In this document: positions 39,319 to 50,309 of the stretch, one piece after another
Layout: the number at the start of each line of letters is the position of its first letter
Numbering within the stretch: position 1 is the stretch's first letter
From: Paludibacterium yongneupense DSM 18731
GTDB taxonomy: Bacteria; Pseudomonadota; Gammaproteobacteria; Burkholderiales; Chromobacteriaceae
NCBI RefSeq assembly: GCF_000422925.1
Contig: NZ_AUGZ01000023.1
Coordinates: forward strand, 1 to 64,000
DNA: 64,000 nucleotides
Reading direction: 5' to 3'
Notes under the pieces: generated by a model
What the model was told of the DNA's origin: nothing
The model's database searches: none
What the model saw: only the letters and a program-made list of their open reading frames with translations
Made by a program: the position numbers and the translations under genes

Positions 39319-39367
39319 ATTATAGACAGTCCGTTGCGGCCGGCCCGCGGCGATCGGCGGGCCGGCC
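39319..39367 (-). promoter_or_regulatory. Hairpin and -10-like box between ccoP and ccoG
   Basis: GCGGGCCGGCC and GGCCGGCCCGC (39338-39367) make an 11-bp stem after ccoP without a T-run. On the minus strand a TATAAT (39324-39319) follows, about 70 bp before ccoG, without a good -35. A secondary ccoG promoter or a processing site is possible. Confidence 0.4.
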
Positions 39368-39373
39368 GGCAAC

Positions 39374-40297
39374 TTATTGCGCCGCGTGCGTATTGTTGGA
39401 CAGACTCCAGACATAGGCGGCCAGCAGATGCACCTTGCCGTCGCCCAGGAAGTCCTTCCACGCCGGCATCTGGTTGGTGCGTCCGTTGGTGACCGTTTCT
39501 ATGATGGTCTTCTCGGTGCCGCCATACAGCCAGTTGCCGCTCGGGTGCGTGAGGTTGGGGGCGCCGATGGCGGTATTGCCGTGACCGTCCGGACCGTGGC
39601 AGGCCGCGCAAACCGTCTTGAACGTTTCCTGCCCGCGCAGCGCGCGGTCGGCATCATGCTTTTTGCCCGACAGCGACAGCACGTAGTTGGCGACATCCTT
39701 TACCTTTTCCTCGCCGAAAGCGGCCCCGAATGCCGGCATCTGCCCGCGGCGACCGCCCTCGATGGTCGTCTGGATGGTGGCAGGATCTCCGCCGTATTGC
39801 CAGTCATGCTTGACCAGATTGGGGAAGCCCTTGGCGCCGCGCGCATCGGAGCCATGGCACTGTACGCAGTAGGTCTGGAACAGGCGACGCCCCATTTCCT
39901 GGGCATTGGGGTCGGCGGCCACGACTTTCAGATCCTGCTTCAGGTACTTGTCGTACAGCGGTTGATACTTGGCCTCCGCCTGCGCACGTTCTTCGGTGTA
40001 CTGACCGACCGAGGTCCAGCCGCGCAGACCCGCCCACTGGCCAAGGCCGGGGTAGAGGATAAGGTAGCCGACGCCGAAGAACAGCGTCAGATAAAACAGC
40101 ATCATCCACCAGCGCGGCAGCGGATTGTTGAACTCCTCGAGGTCGCCGTCCCACACATGTCCGACGGTGGTGACTTCTTCCCCCGACTTGAAGGTGGTTT
40201 TCGACTGCGTCAAAAGCAGGATAAACAGACCGGCGATGCCGCCGATCACGATCACGGAGATGTAGATTCCCCAGAAACCGCTAACGAAATCACTCAT
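39374..40297 (-). CDS. ccoP: cbb3 oxidase diheme cytochrome c subunit CcoP
   Basis: A 307-residue electron-transfer subunit of the cbb3 oxidase. One or two N-terminal membrane helices (about 7-28 and 58-78) are followed by two periplasmic cytochrome c domains with heme motifs CVQCHG (about 142-147) and CAACHG (about 232-237), with methionine ligand regions GQMPAFGAAF and TNQMPAWKDFL. The ATG shares one base with the ccoQ stop (TAATG), showing coupling. Confidence 0.96.
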   Translation of the reverse strand: MSDFVSGFWGIYISVIVIGGIAGLFILLLTQSKTTFKSGEEVTTVGHVWDGDLEEFNNPLPRWWMMLFYLTLFFGVGYLILYPGLGQWAGLRGWTSVGQYTEERAQAEAKYQPLYDKYLKQDLKVVAADPNAQEMGRRLFQTYCVQCHGSDARGAKGFPNLVKHDWQYGGDPATIQTTIEGGRRGQMPAFGAAFGEEKVKDVANYVLSLSGKKHDADRALRGQETFKTVCAACHGPDGHGNTAIGAPNLTHPSGNWLYGGTEKTIIETVTNGRTNQMPAWKDFLGDGKVHLLAAYVWSLSNNTHAAQ

Positions 40298-40485
40298 TAT
40301 TTTGCTCCGTTGGAAGGCTGCGTATCCGCGTTTTGAACCGGATCGTCGTTATCGTCGACAATCATGTTGGCGGCCTCTTCGTAGCGTTTCTTCGATGATT
40401 TGCTGTATGCAATCACCGACACCACGGTAAAGGTCGTCACGCAAAACGCGGTAAACAGCTCACGTCCCAGATTGGCCCAGTCCAT
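40297..40485 (-). CDS. ccoQ: cbb3 oxidase small subunit CcoQ (FixQ)
   Basis: A 62-residue protein with one membrane helix (ELFTAFCVTTFTVVSVIAYS) and a short cytoplasmic tail KSSKKRYEEAANMIVDDND, the normal size and layout of FixQ. It lies between ccoO (two bases upstream) and ccoP, the canonical place. It stabilises the oxidase. Confidence 0.92.
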   Translation of the reverse strand: MDWANLGRELFTAFCVTTFTVVSVIAYSKSSKKRYEEAANMIVDDNDDPVQNADTQPSNGAK

Positions 40486-40487
40486 GA

Positions 40488-41102
40488 TCAGTGCACGTTC
40501 TTCAGTGCCAGACCCAGACCTTGCAAGTAGGCGATCAGCGCATCCTGTTCGGACTTGCCTTCGACTTCCGCCTTTGCGCCTGCGATTTCGGCATCGGTGT
40601 ACGGGACGCCCACCCTGCGCAGCGCCTTCATCTTCAGCGGCGCGTCCTCGGCGTCGGCCAGATTCCTGGACAGCCACGGGAAGGCCGGCATGTTCGACTC
40701 CGGAACCACATCGCGCGGGTTGTTCAGGTGGACGCGGTGCCATTCATCCGAATAGCGCCCGCCGACACGGGCCAGGTCCGGCCCGTTACGCTTGGAACCC
40801 CATTGGAACGGGTGGTCGTAGACGGATTCGCCCGCGACCGAGTAGTGTCCGTAGCGCTCGGTTTCGGCGCGGAACGGACGGATCATCTGCGAGTGGCAGA
40901 GATAGCAGCCTTCTCGGATGTAGATGTCGCGACCTGTCAGTTGCAGGGCGGTGTAGGGCTTCAGTCCGGCAATCGGCTCGGTGGTCGATTTCTGGAACAT
41001 CAGCGGTACGATTTCCACCAGCCCGGCAAAGCTGATCACGATCAGGGTGAACACGATGAGAAAGCCGACATGTTCTTCTACGAGTCTCTGGATCTTTTCC
41101 AT
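40488..41102 (-). CDS. ccoO: cbb3 oxidase monoheme cytochrome c subunit CcoO
   Basis: A 204-residue subunit with an N-terminal membrane anchor ([25 protein letters not shown], about 12-36) and a periplasmic cytochrome c domain with the heme motif [12 protein letters not shown] (about 68-79) and a methionine ligand in [10 protein letters not shown]. The start follows ccoN by 17 bp. Confidence 0.96.
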   Translation of the reverse strand: MEKIQRLVEEHVGFLIVFTLIVISFAGLVEIVPLMFQKSTTEPIAGLKPYTALQLTGRDIYIREGCYLCHSQMIRPFRAETERYGHYSVAGESVYDHPFQWGSKRNGPDLARVGGRYSDEWHRVHLNNPRDVVPESNMPAFPWLSRNLADAEDAPLKMKALRRVGVPYTDAEIAGAKAEVEGKSEQDALIAYLQGLGLALKNVH

Positions 41103-41119
41103 TTGTGTCTACCTTTGCC

Positions 41120-42547
41120 TCAGGCGTGGTGTTGCACGCCAACGGACGGGATTTTAGCGTCGACAGCCTGACCCGCACGGATGGTGCGGAACACGTTGTA
41201 AGCCATCAGCAGCATGCCGGACAAATAGAGCAGGCCGCCCAGCGCCCGGACCGTGTGGTAGGGATAGGTCGCTTTCACCGCTTCGACGAAGGCGTAGGTC
41301 AGGGTGCCGTCCGGATTGACCGCACGCCACATCAGGCCTTGCGTCACGCCCGAAATCCACATCGCGGAAATGTAGAGCACCACGCCGACGGTGGCGATCC
41401 AGAAATGGACTTCGACCAGTTTCATGCTGAACATCTGTTCGCGGCCCCACAGGCGCGGAATCAGATAGTAGATGGAACCGATGGTAATGAAGCCGACCCA
41501 GCCGAGCGCCCCCGAGTGCACATGGCCGATGCCCCAGTCGGTGTAATGCGACAGTGCATTGACGGTCTTGATCGACATCATCGGTCCTTCGAAGGTCGAC
41601 ATGCCGTAGAACGACAGCGACACGACCAGGAACTTGAGGATGGGATCGGTGCGCAGCTTATGCCAGGCGCCGGACAAGGTCATGATGCCGTTGATCATGC
41701 CGCCCCAGCTAGGCGCCAGCAGGATCAGCGAGAACACCATGCCGAGCGACTGGGTCCAGTCGGGCAGGGCGGTGTAGTGCAGATGGTGCGGACCCGCCCA
41801 CATATAGGTGAAGATCAGCGCCCAGAAGTGCACGACCGACAAGCGGTAGGAGTAGATCGGACGCCCGGCCTGCTTCGGAACGAAGTAGTACATCATGCCG
41901 AGGAAGGCGGCGGTGAGGAAAAAGCCCACGGCATTGTGGCCGTACCACCATTGCACCATTGCATCGATGGCGCCGGGGTAGACCGAGTAGGACTTGAGGA
42001 AGGTCACCGGGATGAAGGCGCTGTTTACGACGTGCAACAGCGCTACCGCCAGAATGAAGGCGGCATAGAACCAGTTGGCGACGTAAATGTGCTTCACCTT
42101 GCGGATGGCCAGCGTTCCGAAGAACACATAGGCGTAGACCAGCCAGATGATGGTGATGAGAATTTTGATCGGCCATTCCATTTCGGCGTATTCCTTGCCG
42201 AAGGTGTAGCCGAGAGGATAGGTTATCGCGACCGAGACGACGACCAACTGCCAGGCCCAGAACGTAAAGGCGGCGAGCCGGTCCGAAATCAGACGGACGT
42301 TACAGGTGCGCTGAACCACATAGTAGGACGTGGCGAACAGACCACAACCCCCGAACGCGAAAATCACGGCGTTCGTATGCAGCGGGCGTAGACGGCCAAA
42401 GTGGAACCAGGGCCCGAAATTGAGCTCGGGCCACACCAGCTGGGCCGCAATGATGACGCCCACCAGCATGCCGACAATGCCCCAAACGACGGTCATTACG
42501 GCAAACTGGCGCACCACCTTATAGTTATAAGTGGATTGCGTTTCCAT
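41120..42547 (-). CDS. ccoN: cbb3-type cytochrome c oxidase catalytic subunit CcoN
   Basis: Heme-copper oxidase subunit that reduces oxygen at low concentrations and pumps protons. The 475-residue protein has twelve membrane helices with conserved histidines in [73 protein letters not shown] and [17 protein letters not shown] nine bases before ATG 42547 decides the start over an in-frame TTG at 42562. It is the first gene of ccoNOQP, with an FNR-type promoter about 320 bp upstream. Confidence 0.97.
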   Translation of the reverse strand: METQSTYNYKVVRQFAVMTVVWGIVGMLVGVIIAAQLVWPELNFGPWFHFGRLRPLHTNAVIFAFGGCGLFATSYYVVQRTCNVRLISDRLAAFTFWAWQLVVVSVAITYPLGYTFGKEYAEMEWPIKILITIIWLVYAYVFFGTLAIRKVKHIYVANWFYAAFILAVALLHVVNSAFIPVTFLKSYSVYPGAIDAMVQWWYGHNAVGFFLTAAFLGMMYYFVPKQAGRPIYSYRLSVVHFWALIFTYMWAGPHHLHYTALPDWTQSLGMVFSLILLAPSWGGMINGIMTLSGAWHKLRTDPILKFLVVSLSFYGMSTFEGPMMSIKTVNALSHYTDWGIGHVHSGALGWVGFITIGSIYYLIPRLWGREQMFSMKLVEVHFWIATVGVVLYISAMWISGVTQGLMWRAVNPDGTLTYAFVEAVKATYPYHTVRALGGLLYLSGMLLMAYNVFRTIRAGQAVDAKIPSVGVQHHA

Positions 42548-42874
42548 GTATTGTTTCTCCAAGGTTGCGAACTCAGAACATTACAAACCGTGGCGGCTTG
42601 AAATCTGCCCCTGCGCCCCAACGTCATGAAACAGCAGGGGTGCCGCATGAATCCCTAGCTTGAGCATACCCAAGCCTGTTTTATTATTTCCGGGATAGTC
42701 GGTCTGAAGCCGCTTACCTACCTCTCCTGCGAGGGTATTGTTCCCGTATTTCAGCTATGTATTCTAAGTCAATAATTCATGCCACCCAAAGAATACAAGC
42801 CGTTCTGGTCTTCACCACATATTTGCAAAGAACTGATGCGGAATGTGCTGTCTACGCACGCTCCGTCACGAAAC

Positions 42875-42915
42875 ATTATATTGTCATGTTTTGTCCTTCC
42901 CTTGATGTGTGTCAA
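42875..42915 (-). promoter_or_regulatory. FNR/ANR-dependent class II promoter for ccoN
   Basis: On the minus strand TTGACACACATCAA (42915-42902), one base off TTGAT-N4-ATCAA, is followed after 21 bp by a perfect TATAAT (42880-42875), the spacing of a class II FNR promoter. Predicted transcription start is near 42868, leaving a leader of about 320 nt before ccoN. Confidence 0.7.
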
Positions 42916-42989
42916 ATCTCGGGGGGGCGGCGCCCGCCACTCGCGACAGTGGTAAAATCCTTTTTTTCTGCCCGACAGGTTTCTCCGTC

Positions 42990-44768
42990 ATGACCGCGTC
43001 TGTACAGTACCGAATCCAGCCCATTTCTCTTGAAGCCCATCTGTTCGACGTGACGGTGACGGTTCCCCGTCCTGCGAAGAAGGGGCAGGTTTTCTCGCTG
43101 CCGGCCTGGATTCCCGGCAGCTATATGATTCGTGAGTTCGCGCGCCATATCGTGCGGCTGGAAGCGACGTCGGACGGTCGCCCGGTGGGGGTGAGCAAGC
43201 TCGACAAACACAGCTGGCAGGCCGACCCGGTCAAGGGCGAACTCAGCCTGCACTATCAGGTCTATGCTTTCGACCTGTCGGTGCGCGGCGCCTATCTCGA
43301 TACCCGACGCGGCTTTTTCAACGGCTCAAGCGTGTTTGTGCAGGTGCAAGGTTATGAAGCCTCGCCGTGCGAGGTCGAGATTGTCGCCCCCGCCGGGCGG
43401 GGCGAGTGGCAGGTCGCGACCAGCCTCAAGGCGCGCGAGGTCGGGAAAAAAACCGGGTTCGGACGCTATCGCGCGCAGAACTACGACGAACTGATCGATC
43501 ACCCGGTCGAGTTGGGTGCCTTCACCCGCGTCACGTTCCGCGCCTGCGGTGTGGCGCACGAATTCGTGGTCTCCGGCGAGTTCAGCGCCGATCTGAAAAG
43601 GCTCACGCGCGACGTCAAGAAAATCTGCGAGTGGCAGATCCGCCTGTTCGGCGAACCCGCGCCTTTCGATCGCTATGTCTTCATGCTGTTCGTGGGCAAG
43701 GATATCTACGGCGGGCTCGAACACCGGGCCTCGACGGCCCTGGTGGCCAATCGCAACGATCTGCCGCAAGCCGGTGTCAAGGAGATCGGCGACGGCTATC
43801 TGCGCCTGCTCGGGCTGATCAGCCACGAATATTTCCATAGCTGGAACGTCAAGCGCATGAAGCCGGCTGCGTTTGCTCCCTACGACCTCGCGCGCGAGGG
43901 GTATACCCGCCTGCTGTGGGCATTCGAGGGCGTGACGTCGTATTACGACGATCTGGCCCTCGTGCGCAGCGGCGTCATCGACGCCGATCGCTATCTCGGC
44001 TTGCTCGCACAGACCATCACCGGCGTCGAACGCACGGCAGGCCGGCGCGTGCAGACGCTGGAAGAGGCCAGTTTCGACGCCTGGATCAAGTATTATCGCC
44101 AGGATGAAAACAGTCCCAACAGCCTCGTCAGCTACTATACCAAGGGGGCGCTGGCCAGCCTGGCGCTGGATTTGCTTATCCGGCGCGAGACGGCCGGCTC
44201 GCGCTCGCTGGACGATGTCATGCGCCTCGTGTGGGCCAAATGGCGACGCGACGGGCAGGGGCTGGCCGAAGACGAATGGGAACGGCTGGCGGAAGAAGCC
44301 ACCGGGCTCGATTTGAAGCCCTTTTTCGATCGCGCCTTGCGCACGACCCAGGACCTGCCGCTGGCCGAGTTGCTGGCGACGCAAGGCGTCACGCTGGCTT
44401 TCGACTCCGCGGCGACTGCCACGGACAACGGGAGCGTCGGTGCCGCCGACCTCACGCGCCCTGCGCGGCCGACCCTGGGAGTCAAGACGGCGGCCGACGC
44501 ACTGGGGCTGCGGCTGACCCATGTCCTGGATGGCTTGCCGGCCCAGGCCGCCGGCTTGTCGGGCGGCGATGTGGCGATTGCCGCCGGGGGGTTGCGTGTC
44601 GCCGACGCCGACTCGCTGGCGGCTCGTCTGGTGATCGGCAGCAAGCTCAAGGTGCATGCTTTCCGGCGCGACGAACTGATGACTTTCAATGTGGTGCCGG
44701 TCGCGGCGCCGCAGGATACATGTCGCCTGAGCCTGGCCCAGGGCGGCGCCGGCTGGCTCAAACAATGA
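42990..44768 (+). CDS. M61-family glycyl aminopeptidase with PDZ domain
   Basis: A 592-residue zinc peptidase. The N-terminal beta domain (YRIQPISLEAHLFDVTVTVP, PAWIPGSYMIREFARHI) is typical of M61. The catalytic helix holds SHEYFHSWNVKRMKP (HExxH about 279) with the third ligand in LLWAFEGVTSYYDDL, and a C-terminal PDZ domain lies at about 490-575 (PTLGVKTAADALGLRLTHVLDGLPAQAAGLSGGDVAIAAGG). There is no signal peptide, so a cytoplasmic location is likely. An FNR box overlaps its upstream region but its promoter elements point toward ccoN. Confidence 0.92.
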   Translation: MTASVQYRIQPISLEAHLFDVTVTVPRPAKKGQVFSLPAWIPGSYMIREFARHIVRLEATSDGRPVGVSKLDKHSWQADPVKGELSLHYQVYAFDLSVRGAYLDTRRGFFNGSSVFVQVQGYEASPCEVEIVAPAGRGEWQVATSLKAREVGKKTGFGRYRAQNYDELIDHPVELGAFTRVTFRACGVAHEFVVSGEFSADLKRLTRDVKKICEWQIRLFGEPAPFDRYVFMLFVGKDIYGGLEHRASTALVANRNDLPQAGVKEIGDGYLRLLGLISHEYFHSWNVKRMKPAAFAPYDLAREGYTRLLWAFEGVTSYYDDLALVRSGVIDADRYLGLLAQTITGVERTAGRRVQTLEEASFDAWIKYYRQDENSPNSLVSYYTKGALASLALDLLIRRETAGSRSLDDVMRLVWAKWRRDGQGLAEDEWERLAEEATGLDLKPFFDRALRTTQDLPLAELLATQGVTLAFDSAATATDNGSVGAADLTRPARPTLGVKTAADALGLRLTHVLDGLPAQAAGLSGGDVAIAAGGLRVADADSLAARLVIGSKLKVHAFRRDELMTFNVVPVAAPQDTCRLSLAQGGAGWLKQ

Positions 44769-44825
44769 AACAGCGAACCCCGCCCCGCCGTGCGTCACGA
44801 GCGCGCGGCGCCGGCGTTTACCACT

Positions 44826-47459
44826 ATGAGTAAATCCATGGCCCAGCAACCGCAAATCAAGTATCTGAAGGACTATTCCGCACCGGCATTCCTGATCGAC
44901 CGGGTGGATCTTAAATTCGATATCCAGGACGACATCACTCGCGTGCAGTCGCGCCTGGTGGTCAACCGCAACGACAAGGCGGCGGCAAGCCGGGAACTCG
45001 TGCTGTCCGGCAGCGCACGACTGACGTCGCTGACGCTGGACGGCGAACGGCTCGCCGCCGGGCGCTACCGGCTGGAGGACGAGACGCTGGTCGTGAACGA
45101 GGTTCCCGACAGTTTCATCCTGGAGGTGGAAACCGAACTGGCACCGGCGGCCAATACCAGCCTGATGGGCTTGTATGCGTCGAACGGCAATCTGTTCACC
45201 CAATGCGAGCCGGAGGGGTTCCGCAAGATCACCTATTACCTCGACCGGCCTGACGTGATGGCCCGCTTTACCACCACCATCATTGCCGATCGCCAGAAAT
45301 ACCCGATTCTGCTCAGTAACGGCAATAAGGTGGGAGAAGGCCTGAGCGACAAGAAGCGGCACTGGGTAAAGTGGGTCGACCCCTATCGCAAGCCATCCTA
45401 TCTGTTCGCCATGGTGGCCGGCCGCCTGTCGGCGCTGAAGGATCGTTTCGTCACCATGCGCGGGCGTGACGTGGCCCTGGAAATATGGACCGAACCCGCC
45501 GATCTGGACAAGGCGCGCCATGCGATGGAGTCGCTCAAGCGCGCGATGGCGTGGGACGAGCACCGCTTCGGCCTGGAGTACGATCTCGATATCTATATGA
45601 TCGTCGCCGTCGGCGACTTCAATATGGGGGCGATGGAGAACAAGGGGCTCAACGTCTTCAATACCAAATATGTGCTGGCGCGGCAGGATACCGCCACCGA
45701 CACCGACTTCGAAGGTGTCGAGCGGGTGATCGGGCATGAGTACTTCCACAACTGGACCGGCAACCGCGTCACGTGCCGCGACTGGTTCCAGCTGTCGCTG
45801 AAGGAAGGATTGACCGTTTTCCGGGATCAGGAATTCAGCTCGGACATGACCAGCGCGGCGGTCAAGCGCATCGAGGATGTGAAGGGGCTGCGTGCGATGC
45901 AGTTTCCGGAGGATGCGGGCCCGACCGCACACCCTATCCGGCCTGACAGCTATATAGAGATGAACAATTTCTACACCATGACGGTGTACGAAAAAGGGGC
46001 CGAAGTGGTGCGCATGTACCAGACGCTGCTCGGCCGCGACGGTTTCCGCAAAGGGCTGGATCTGTATTTCCGCCGCCACGACGGCCACGCGGTGACGTGC
46101 GACGACTTCCGCGCCGCGATGGCCGATGCCAGCGGCGTCGATCTCGATCAGTTTGCGCTATGGTATAGCCAGGCGGGCACCCCGCGTCTCGACGTCGTCG
46201 GCGACTACGATGCCGAAGCGCGCGAATACCGCTTGACCGTGCGCCAGTCCTGCCCGGCGACGCCGGGCCAGGACGTCAAGCTGCCGTTCCATATTCCGCT
46301 GGCGCTGGGTCTGGTCGGCCGCGACGGTCGCGACGTGCCGTTGACGCTGGCCGGCGAGCTCGAGGCCGGCGCGGGCACGCGCGTGCTGGACGTCAAGGCG
46401 GCCGAGCAGACCTTTACCTTTGTCGATATTGAATCGGAGCCGGTGCCATCGCTATTGCGCGGTTTTTCCGCCCCGGTCGAGCTTTTCTTCGACTGGAGCG
46501 ACGAAGCGCTGACTTTCCTGATGGCGCACGATAGCGACAGCTTCGCGCGGTGGGAGGCGGGGCAGACGTTTGCCCGCCGTCTGTTCCTGCGACTGATCGG
46601 CGATGCGGAGCAAGGGCGCGAACTGGCGCTGCCGCAAGGCTTCGTCGCGGCTTTGCATGCGATTCTGAAAGACCATGCCGCCGACCCCGCATTCAAGTCC
46701 CTGATGCTGGCGCTGCCGGGCGAGGCCGAGATTCTCGAGATGGTTACCGTGGCCGATCCCGCGCTGATCCACCGCGTGCGCGAGTTCGTCCTCGCGCAAC
46801 TGGCGCTGCAACTGCGTGCCGAGTGGCGCGAAGCGTACGATCTCAACCTGACGCGCGAGTATCGCCCGCAGGATGCCGGCCGCCGTGCATTGAAGAACCA
46901 CGCGCTGGCGATGCTGTGCCGCCTTGCCGATGCCTGGCCGCTGGAAACGGCGCGCGAGCAGTGCATGAAGGCCGACAATATGACCGATCAGCTCGGCGCC
47001 CTGCTGGCCTTGCGCGATCGCGACGGCGAAGAACGCAGCGACTGCCTCGATGCGTTCTCCGAGCGCTGGGCGGGGGATGCGCTGGTGATGGACAAGTATT
47101 TCTCTCTGCTGGCATCCAGCCAGATTCCGTGCACGCTTGAGCACGTCAAGTCGGCGCTGTCGCATCCGGCGTTTTCGCTGAAGAACCCGAATAAGGCGCG
47201 TGCGCTGCTCGGCGCCTTCGCACGCAATATGCCGCATTTCCATGCCGCGGATGGCAGCGGTTATCACTTCCTCGCCGATCAGGTGCTGGCGCTGGATGCG
47301 ATCAATCCGCAGGTTGCGAGCCGGGTGGTGCAGGCATTCAATCGCTGGAAGAAGCTGGAGCCGGGGCGGCAGGCGCTGATGAAGGCCGAACTGGAGCGTC
47401 TGGCTGCGGCCGAGTTGTCGCGCGACGTGTACGAAATCGTTTCCAAAAACCTGGAGTGA
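44826..47459 (+). CDS. pepN: Aminopeptidase N
   Basis: A broad-specificity M1 zinc aminopeptidase of the cytoplasm, 877 residues, the usual size. [18 protein letters not shown] (substrate N-terminus recognition), [40 protein letters not shown] (HExxH-N18-E, first His about 303), and the catalytic [16 protein letters not shown] are present, followed by the long helical C-terminal domain. Start ATG 44826 or 44838 ([16 protein letters not shown]) cannot be separated; neither has a strong ribosome site. It follows the M61 peptidase by 57 bp. Confidence 0.96.
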   Translation: MSKSMAQQPQIKYLKDYSAPAFLIDRVDLKFDIQDDITRVQSRLVVNRNDKAAASRELVLSGSARLTSLTLDGERLAAGRYRLEDETLVVNEVPDSFILEVETELAPAANTSLMGLYASNGNLFTQCEPEGFRKITYYLDRPDVMARFTTTIIADRQKYPILLSNGNKVGEGLSDKKRHWVKWVDPYRKPSYLFAMVAGRLSALKDRFVTMRGRDVALEIWTEPADLDKARHAMESLKRAMAWDEHRFGLEYDLDIYMIVAVGDFNMGAMENKGLNVFNTKYVLARQDTATDTDFEGVERVIGHEYFHNWTGNRVTCRDWFQLSLKEGLTVFRDQEFSSDMTSAAVKRIEDVKGLRAMQFPEDAGPTAHPIRPDSYIEMNNFYTMTVYEKGAEVVRMYQTLLGRDGFRKGLDLYFRRHDGHAVTCDDFRAAMADASGVDLDQFALWYSQAGTPRLDVVGDYDAEAREYRLTVRQSCPATPGQDVKLPFHIPLALGLVGRDGRDVPLTLAGELEAGAGTRVLDVKAAEQTFTFVDIESEPVPSLLRGFSAPVELFFDWSDEALTFLMAHDSDSFARWEAGQTFARRLFLRLIGDAEQGRELALPQGFVAALHAILKDHAADPAFKSLMLALPGEAEILEMVTVADPALIHRVREFVLAQLALQLRAEWREAYDLNLTREYRPQDAGRRALKNHALAMLCRLADAWPLETAREQCMKADNMTDQLGALLALRDRDGEERSDCLDAFSERWAGDALVMDKYFSLLASSQIPCTLEHVKSALSHPAFSLKNPNKARALLGAFARNMPHFHAADGSGYHFLADQVLALDAINPQVASRVVQAFNRWKKLEPGRQALMKAELERLAAAELSRDVYEIVSKNLE

Positions 47460-47476
47460 GCGCGCGAGGGAGTGCG

Positions 47477-48091
47477 ATGACGGCGGATGCGTTCGGTACG
47501 ATGCTGGAGCCGTTCGCCGAAAACGGTTTCCAGGTGTTGCCGGGTTTTCTCGATGCCGCCGTCTGCCGGATGCTCGATGCCGAGTGCGAGGCGCTCGTCG
47601 CGGCCGGGGGCTTTCACCCGGCCGCCATCGGCCGCGCCGGCGGGCGGCGGCACGATAGTGTCGTGCGCTCCGACCTGGTGTCCTGGCTGGACGGCGCGAG
47701 TCATCTGCCCGGACAAGCCGCGTATTTCGAGCGTATGGAAGCGTTGCGCGCCGAGGTGAACCGCAGCCTGTACCTGGGGCTGAACGGCTTCGAAGCGCAT
47801 TTCGCGATCTATCCGCCCGGTGCGTTCTATCGGCGCCATCTCGACCGCTTTCGCGACGACGACGCGCGCACGCTGACCGCCGTGCTCTATCTGAATCCCG
47901 GCTGGCCGGCCGATGCCGGAGGACAGTTGCAGGTCGAGCTCGACGGCGGCAGCGTATCGGTCGAGCCGGAGGCGGGGACGCTGGTGCTGTTTCTCTCCGA
48001 TCGCTTCTGGCACCAGGTTCTTCCCGCCACGCGGCCACGGCACTCGATTACCGGCTGGTTTCTGCGCCGCAATGCGGCACTGTGCTGGTAG
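47477..48091 (+). CDS. 2OG-Fe(II) oxygenase family protein
   Basis: A 204-residue cytoplasmic protein of the prolyl-4-hydroxylase-like group. The iron ligands are visible: HLDRF in FYRRHLDRFRDDDARTLTAVLYLNPGW (HxD, about 117-119) and the distal His in LSDRFWHQVLPATRPRHSITGWFLRR, with the 2-oxoglutarate-binding Arg in RHSITGW. AGGGAG lies four bases before ATG 47477. It starts 17 bp after pepN, so they are probably cotranscribed. The substrate is unknown. Confidence 0.88.
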   Translation: MTADAFGTMLEPFAENGFQVLPGFLDAAVCRMLDAECEALVAAGGFHPAAIGRAGGRRHDSVVRSDLVSWLDGASHLPGQAAYFERMEALRAEVNRSLYLGLNGFEAHFAIYPPGAFYRRHLDRFRDDDARTLTAVLYLNPGWPADAGGQLQVELDGGSVSVEPEAGTLVLFLSDRFWHQVLPATRPRHSITGWFLRRNAALCW

Positions 48092-48122
48092 AATCGCGCT
48101 AAACAGATAAAGGGGCAGGACA

Positions 48123-49214
48123 ATGTCAGGCAATAGTTTCGGCTTGCTATTTTGTGTGAGCTCGTTCGGCGAGAGCCATGGGCCGGCCATCGGTTGCGTG
48201 GTCGACGGCTGCCCTCCGGGGATGGCGCTGAGCGCAGAGGATATTCAGCACGATCTCGACCGGCGCAAGCCAGGCACCAGCCGTCATGTGACCCAGCGGC
48301 GCGAAGCGGATCTCGTCGAAATCCTGTCCGGCGTGTACGAGGGCAAAACCACAGGTACCCCGATTGCCTTGCTGATCCGCAACACCGATCAGCGCTCGCG
48401 CGACTATGGCTCCATCGCGTCGACATTCCGCCCCGGTCATGCCGACTACTGCTACTGGCACAAATACGGCGTGCGCGATCCGCGCGGCGGCGGGCGCTCT
48501 TCGGCGCGCGAGACGGCGGTGCGGGTCGCGGCCGGCGCGATCGCCAAGAAGTGGTTGCGTGAACATTTCGGCGTCGAGATCCGTGCCCACCTGACCCAGA
48601 TCGGGACGATCGCCATCCCGTTCCGCAGCTGGGACGATGTGGCTGGCAATCCTTTTTTTGCCGCCGATGCCGCGATCGTGCCGGAACTCGAAGCCTATAT
48701 GGACAGCGTGCGCAAGGATCTCGATTCGGTGGGGGCGCGTCTGCGCGTGGTGGCGAGCAAGGTTCCGGTCGGGTGGGGCGAGCCGGTGTTCGATCGTCTC
48801 GATGCGGACATTGCGCATGCCATGATGGGGATCAATGCCGTCAAGGGGGTCGAAATCGGTGCCGGCTTTGCTGCTGTGGCGCAGCGCGGCAGCGAGCATG
48901 GCGACGAATTGACGCCGCAGGGCTTCGCCAGCAATCATGCAGGCGGCGTGCTCGGCGGCATATCGACCGGGCAGGACATCGAAGTCAGTATCGCGATAAA
49001 GCCGACATCGAGCATCGCCACGCCCCGCCGTTCCATCGACCTGGAAGGCCGGGAGGTGACGATGGAGACCCATGGCCGGCACGACCCCTGCGTCGGCATC
49101 CGCGCGGCGCCGATCGCCGAGGCGATGCTGGCCCTGGTGCTGATAGACCATGCACTGCGCCATCGCGCCCAGTGCGGCGATGTCAGGGTCGCGACGCCGC
49201 GTATCGCCGGCTAG
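48123..49214 (+). CDS. aroC: Chorismate synthase
   Basis: Makes chorismate from 5-enolpyruvylshikimate 3-phosphate, needing reduced FMN; last common step to aromatic amino acids. The 363-residue protein has all three family signatures: [61 protein letters not shown], and [39 protein letters not shown] precedes the ATG. Its stop overlaps the convergent galE stop by four bases. Confidence 0.97.
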   Translation: MSGNSFGLLFCVSSFGESHGPAIGCVVDGCPPGMALSAEDIQHDLDRRKPGTSRHVTQRREADLVEILSGVYEGKTTGTPIALLIRNTDQRSRDYGSIASTFRPGHADYCYWHKYGVRDPRGGGRSSARETAVRVAAGAIAKKWLREHFGVEIRAHLTQIGTIAIPFRSWDDVAGNPFFAADAAIVPELEAYMDSVRKDLDSVGARLRVVASKVPVGWGEPVFDRLDADIAHAMMGINAVKGVEIGAGFAAVAQRGSEHGDELTPQGFASNHAGGVLGGISTGQDIEVSIAIKPTSSIATPRRSIDLEGREVTMETHGRHDPCVGIRAAPIAEAMLALVLIDHALRHRAQCGDVRVATPRIAG

Positions 49215-50230
49215 TCGTCGGGATAGCCGTCCGGGTTGCCCTGCTGCCAGCGCCAGCTGTCGCGGCACATCGCATCCAGATCGTGTTGCGCGCGCCAGCC
49301 GAGCACCGCGTGCGCGAGCGAAGGGTCGGCATAGCTGCAGGCGATGTCGCCGGCGCGGCGTCCGACGATCCGGAACGGGATCGCGCACCCGCTGATGCGG
49401 GAGAACGCGGCGACCATTTCCAGCACCGAGTAGCCGGTGCCGGTTCCCACATTGAGCGTCTGCACGCCGGCCTCGCGTTCGAGCGCTTGCAGCGTCTTGA
49501 CGTGGGCGGCGGCCAGATCGACCACATGGATGTAATCGCGCACCCCGGTTCCATCCGCGGTCGGGTAGTCGCCGCCGAAAATGTTCAACTGTTCCAGTTT
49601 TCCGATCGCCACCTTGCTGATATACGGCAGCAGGTTGTTCGGCGTTCCGTGAGGGTCTTCGCCGATCAGCCCGCTTTCATGCGCGCCGACGGGATTGAAA
49701 TAGCGGAGCAGCCCGATGCGCCATGCCGGCTCGGCTGCGGCCAGGTCGCGCAGCATCAGCTCCATCATGTATTTGCTGCGGCCATAGGGATTGGTCGGCC
49801 CGAGCGGAAACGACTCGGTGACGGGGACGGTGTGCGGATCGCCATAGACATTGGCCGAGGAACTGAATACCAGACGCCGGACGCCGGCACGGCCCATGCA
49901 CTCGAGCAGCGTCAGGCTGCCGCTGATGTTATTGTCGTAATAACGCAACGGTTCGCTCAGCGACTCGCCGACCGATTTCAGACCGGCGAAATGAATGACG
50001 GCGTCGATGGCATGCGTGGCGAACAGGGTGTCCAGCGCCACGCGATCCCGGATGTCGCCACGATGGAACAGCGGTTCGCGGCCGGCGATGCGGGCGACCC
50101 GGCGCATGGCTTCGGGCTTGCTGTTGCTGAAGTTGTCGAGCGCGACCACCTGATGCCCGGCGGCAAACAGCTCGATGCAGGTATGCGTTCCGATATAACC
50201 GGCGGCTCCGGTGACCAGGATGGTTGCCAT
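49211..50230 (-). CDS. galE: UDP-glucose 4-epimerase
   Basis: Interconverts UDP-glucose and UDP-galactose with bound NAD. The 339-residue product begins [21 protein letters not shown] (GxxGxxG), has the catalytic Ser/Tyr-Lys region [11 protein letters not shown] and [14 protein letters not shown], and the sugar-binding [30 protein letters not shown]. It supplies galactose for surface polysaccharides or the Leloir pathway; no other gal gene is nearby. Confidence 0.95.
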   Translation of the reverse strand: MATILVTGAAGYIGTHTCIELFAAGHQVVALDNFSNSKPEAMRRVARIAGREPLFHRGDIRDRVALDTLFATHAIDAVIHFAGLKSVGESLSEPLRYYDNNISGSLTLLECMGRAGVRRLVFSSSANVYGDPHTVPVTESFPLGPTNPYGRSKYMMELMLRDLAAAEPAWRIGLLRYFNPVGAHESGLIGEDPHGTPNNLLPYISKVAIGKLEQLNIFGGDYPTADGTGVRDYIHVVDLAAAHVKTLQALEREAGVQTLNVGTGTGYSVLEMVAAFSRISGCAIPFRIVGRRAGDIACSYADPSLAHAVLGWRAQHDLDAMCRDSWRWQQGNPDGYPDD

Positions 50231-50309
50231 GGCGTCTTTAAGCTCCGCAAAAAAGCTGATTAACGGATTCTATCAGATTCCATGTTGCAAGCATGATGAC
50301 ATTGTCGAT

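Noticed and set aside
43326-46088. 920-codon minus-strand open frame opposite the M61 peptidase and pepN
   Set aside because: Shadow of two well-supported peptidase genes; no motif of any known family.
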